Source of the DNA: Candidatus Glassiibacteriota bacterium
GTDB taxonomy: Bacteria > Gemmatimonadota > Glassbacteria > GWA2-58-10
Reading direction: 5' to 3'
Length of the DNA: 6,701 nucleotides
Assembly (NCBI GenBank): GCA_030604975.1
Contig: JAUVUV010000120.1
Coordinates: 1 to 6,701 of the forward strand
Shown here: in pieces, positions 6,549 through 6,701 of the stretch
Position numbering within the stretch: position 1 is the stretch's first letter
Layout of the letters: every line of letters begins with the position of its first letter
The notes under the pieces: generated by a model
The model's input: only the letters and a program-made list of their open reading frames with translations
Told to the model about the DNA's origin: nothing
Databases searched by the model: none
Translations under genes and position numbers: made by a program

Positions 6549-6701
6549 CTATTCTCCCTTAAAACTGATCTTAAAGGTTCCATCTTTAGCCAGGTCCAGG
6601 TGGACCTCGGCCGGCACGGCGCCCTCGCCCATGCGCGTGAGGATCTCCTGTGACATGCGGGGCATGATGCTCCCCGCCATGATATAGTCGATGTTTCTTG
6701 C
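6549..6701 (-). CDS. clpV: ClpV/TssH T6SS AAA+ ATPase, C-terminal 50 codons (5' end outside window)
   Basis: The frame enters at the right edge and ends at TAG (6551-6549). It reads ARNIDYIMAGSIMPRMSQEI and then a short beta-rich tail ending in FKISFKGE. The (G)ARNID motif followed by a helix with P-x-(I/M/L)-S and then LxRM-x-EG is typical of the small domain after the second ATPase module of ClpV/TssH. ClpB has (G)ARPLKR at the same place, so the T6SS paralogue is favoured. ClpV disassembles contracted TssB/TssC sheath in the cytoplasm so that subunits can be reused. The position directly before vgrG, with a 2-nt gap, agrees with T6SS operons. Walker motifs are outside the window, so the call rests on this tail and on context. 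Confidence 0.78.
   Translation of the reverse strand, partial: ARNIDYIMAGSIMPRMSQEILTRMGEGAVPAEVHLDLAKDGTFKISFKGE
6554..6560 (-). promoter_or_regulatory. vgrG ribosome binding site inside the end of clpV
   Basis: AAGGGAG lies within the last codons of clpV, 7 nt before the vgrG ATG; the clpV TAG falls in the spacer. This arrangement implies translational coupling and co-transcription of clpV and vgrG. Confidence 0.85.

Noticed and set aside
6549..6701. ClpB (general chaperone) instead of ClpV
   Set aside because: The ARNID motif and the short tail fit ClpV better than the ARPLKR-type end of ClpB, and vgrG follows after 2 nt.

Overview
The window carries four genes, all on the minus strand, and reads as the spike end of a type VI secretion system (T6SS) cluster. 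In transcription order (high to low coordinate) they are: the last 50 codons of a ClpV/TssH ATPase (6549-6701); a full-length VgrG/TssI spike protein with a long C-terminal extension (3745-6546); a 1019-residue protein with an N-terminal DUF2169 domain and a C-terminal pentapeptide-repeat domain (463-3522); and the first 109 codons of a second pentapeptide-repeat protein that runs off the left edge (1-327). No RNA gene, CRISPR array, insertion sequence or plus-strand gene is supported.

Organism: a Gram-negative bacterium, because of the T6SS. Mixed GC content (about 55-58% in sampled vgrG 5' lines, about 32-37% in sampled 3' lines), DUF2169-pentapeptide fusions and a CCCCCTTT-GAA-AAAGGGGG type palindrome between genes suggest a Desulfobacterota/Myxococcota-like genome. 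That placement is a low-confidence inference; the window holds no phylogenetic marker.

Layout: clpV and vgrG are tightly coupled (2-nt gap, with the vgrG ribosome binding site inside the end of clpV), so they are very probably co-transcribed. A 222-bp AT-rich gap (3523-3744) separates vgrG from the DUF2169 gene and may hold a separate promoter. That gene starts at TTG, fixed by a strong ribosome binding site and an adjacent in-frame stop. A 135-bp gap with two G/C-run plus A/T-run palindromic motifs (391-455) separates it from the last gene.

How the genes fit together: ClpV recycles contracted sheath, and VgrG forms the trimeric tip of the Hcp tube. DUF2169 proteins are T6SS accessory factors; one is known as an adaptor that loads a specific effector on its VgrG. 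The most unusual content is (a) a VgrG whose needle carries a hydrophobic helical hairpin between beta-rich segments, in a locally AT-rich 3' half, and (b) the DUF2169 / ~26-residue-repeat / ~82-unit pentapeptide fusion, followed by a second pentapeptide protein that shares its domain-entry motif. No PAAR protein, recognisable toxin motif or immunity gene is visible in the window.
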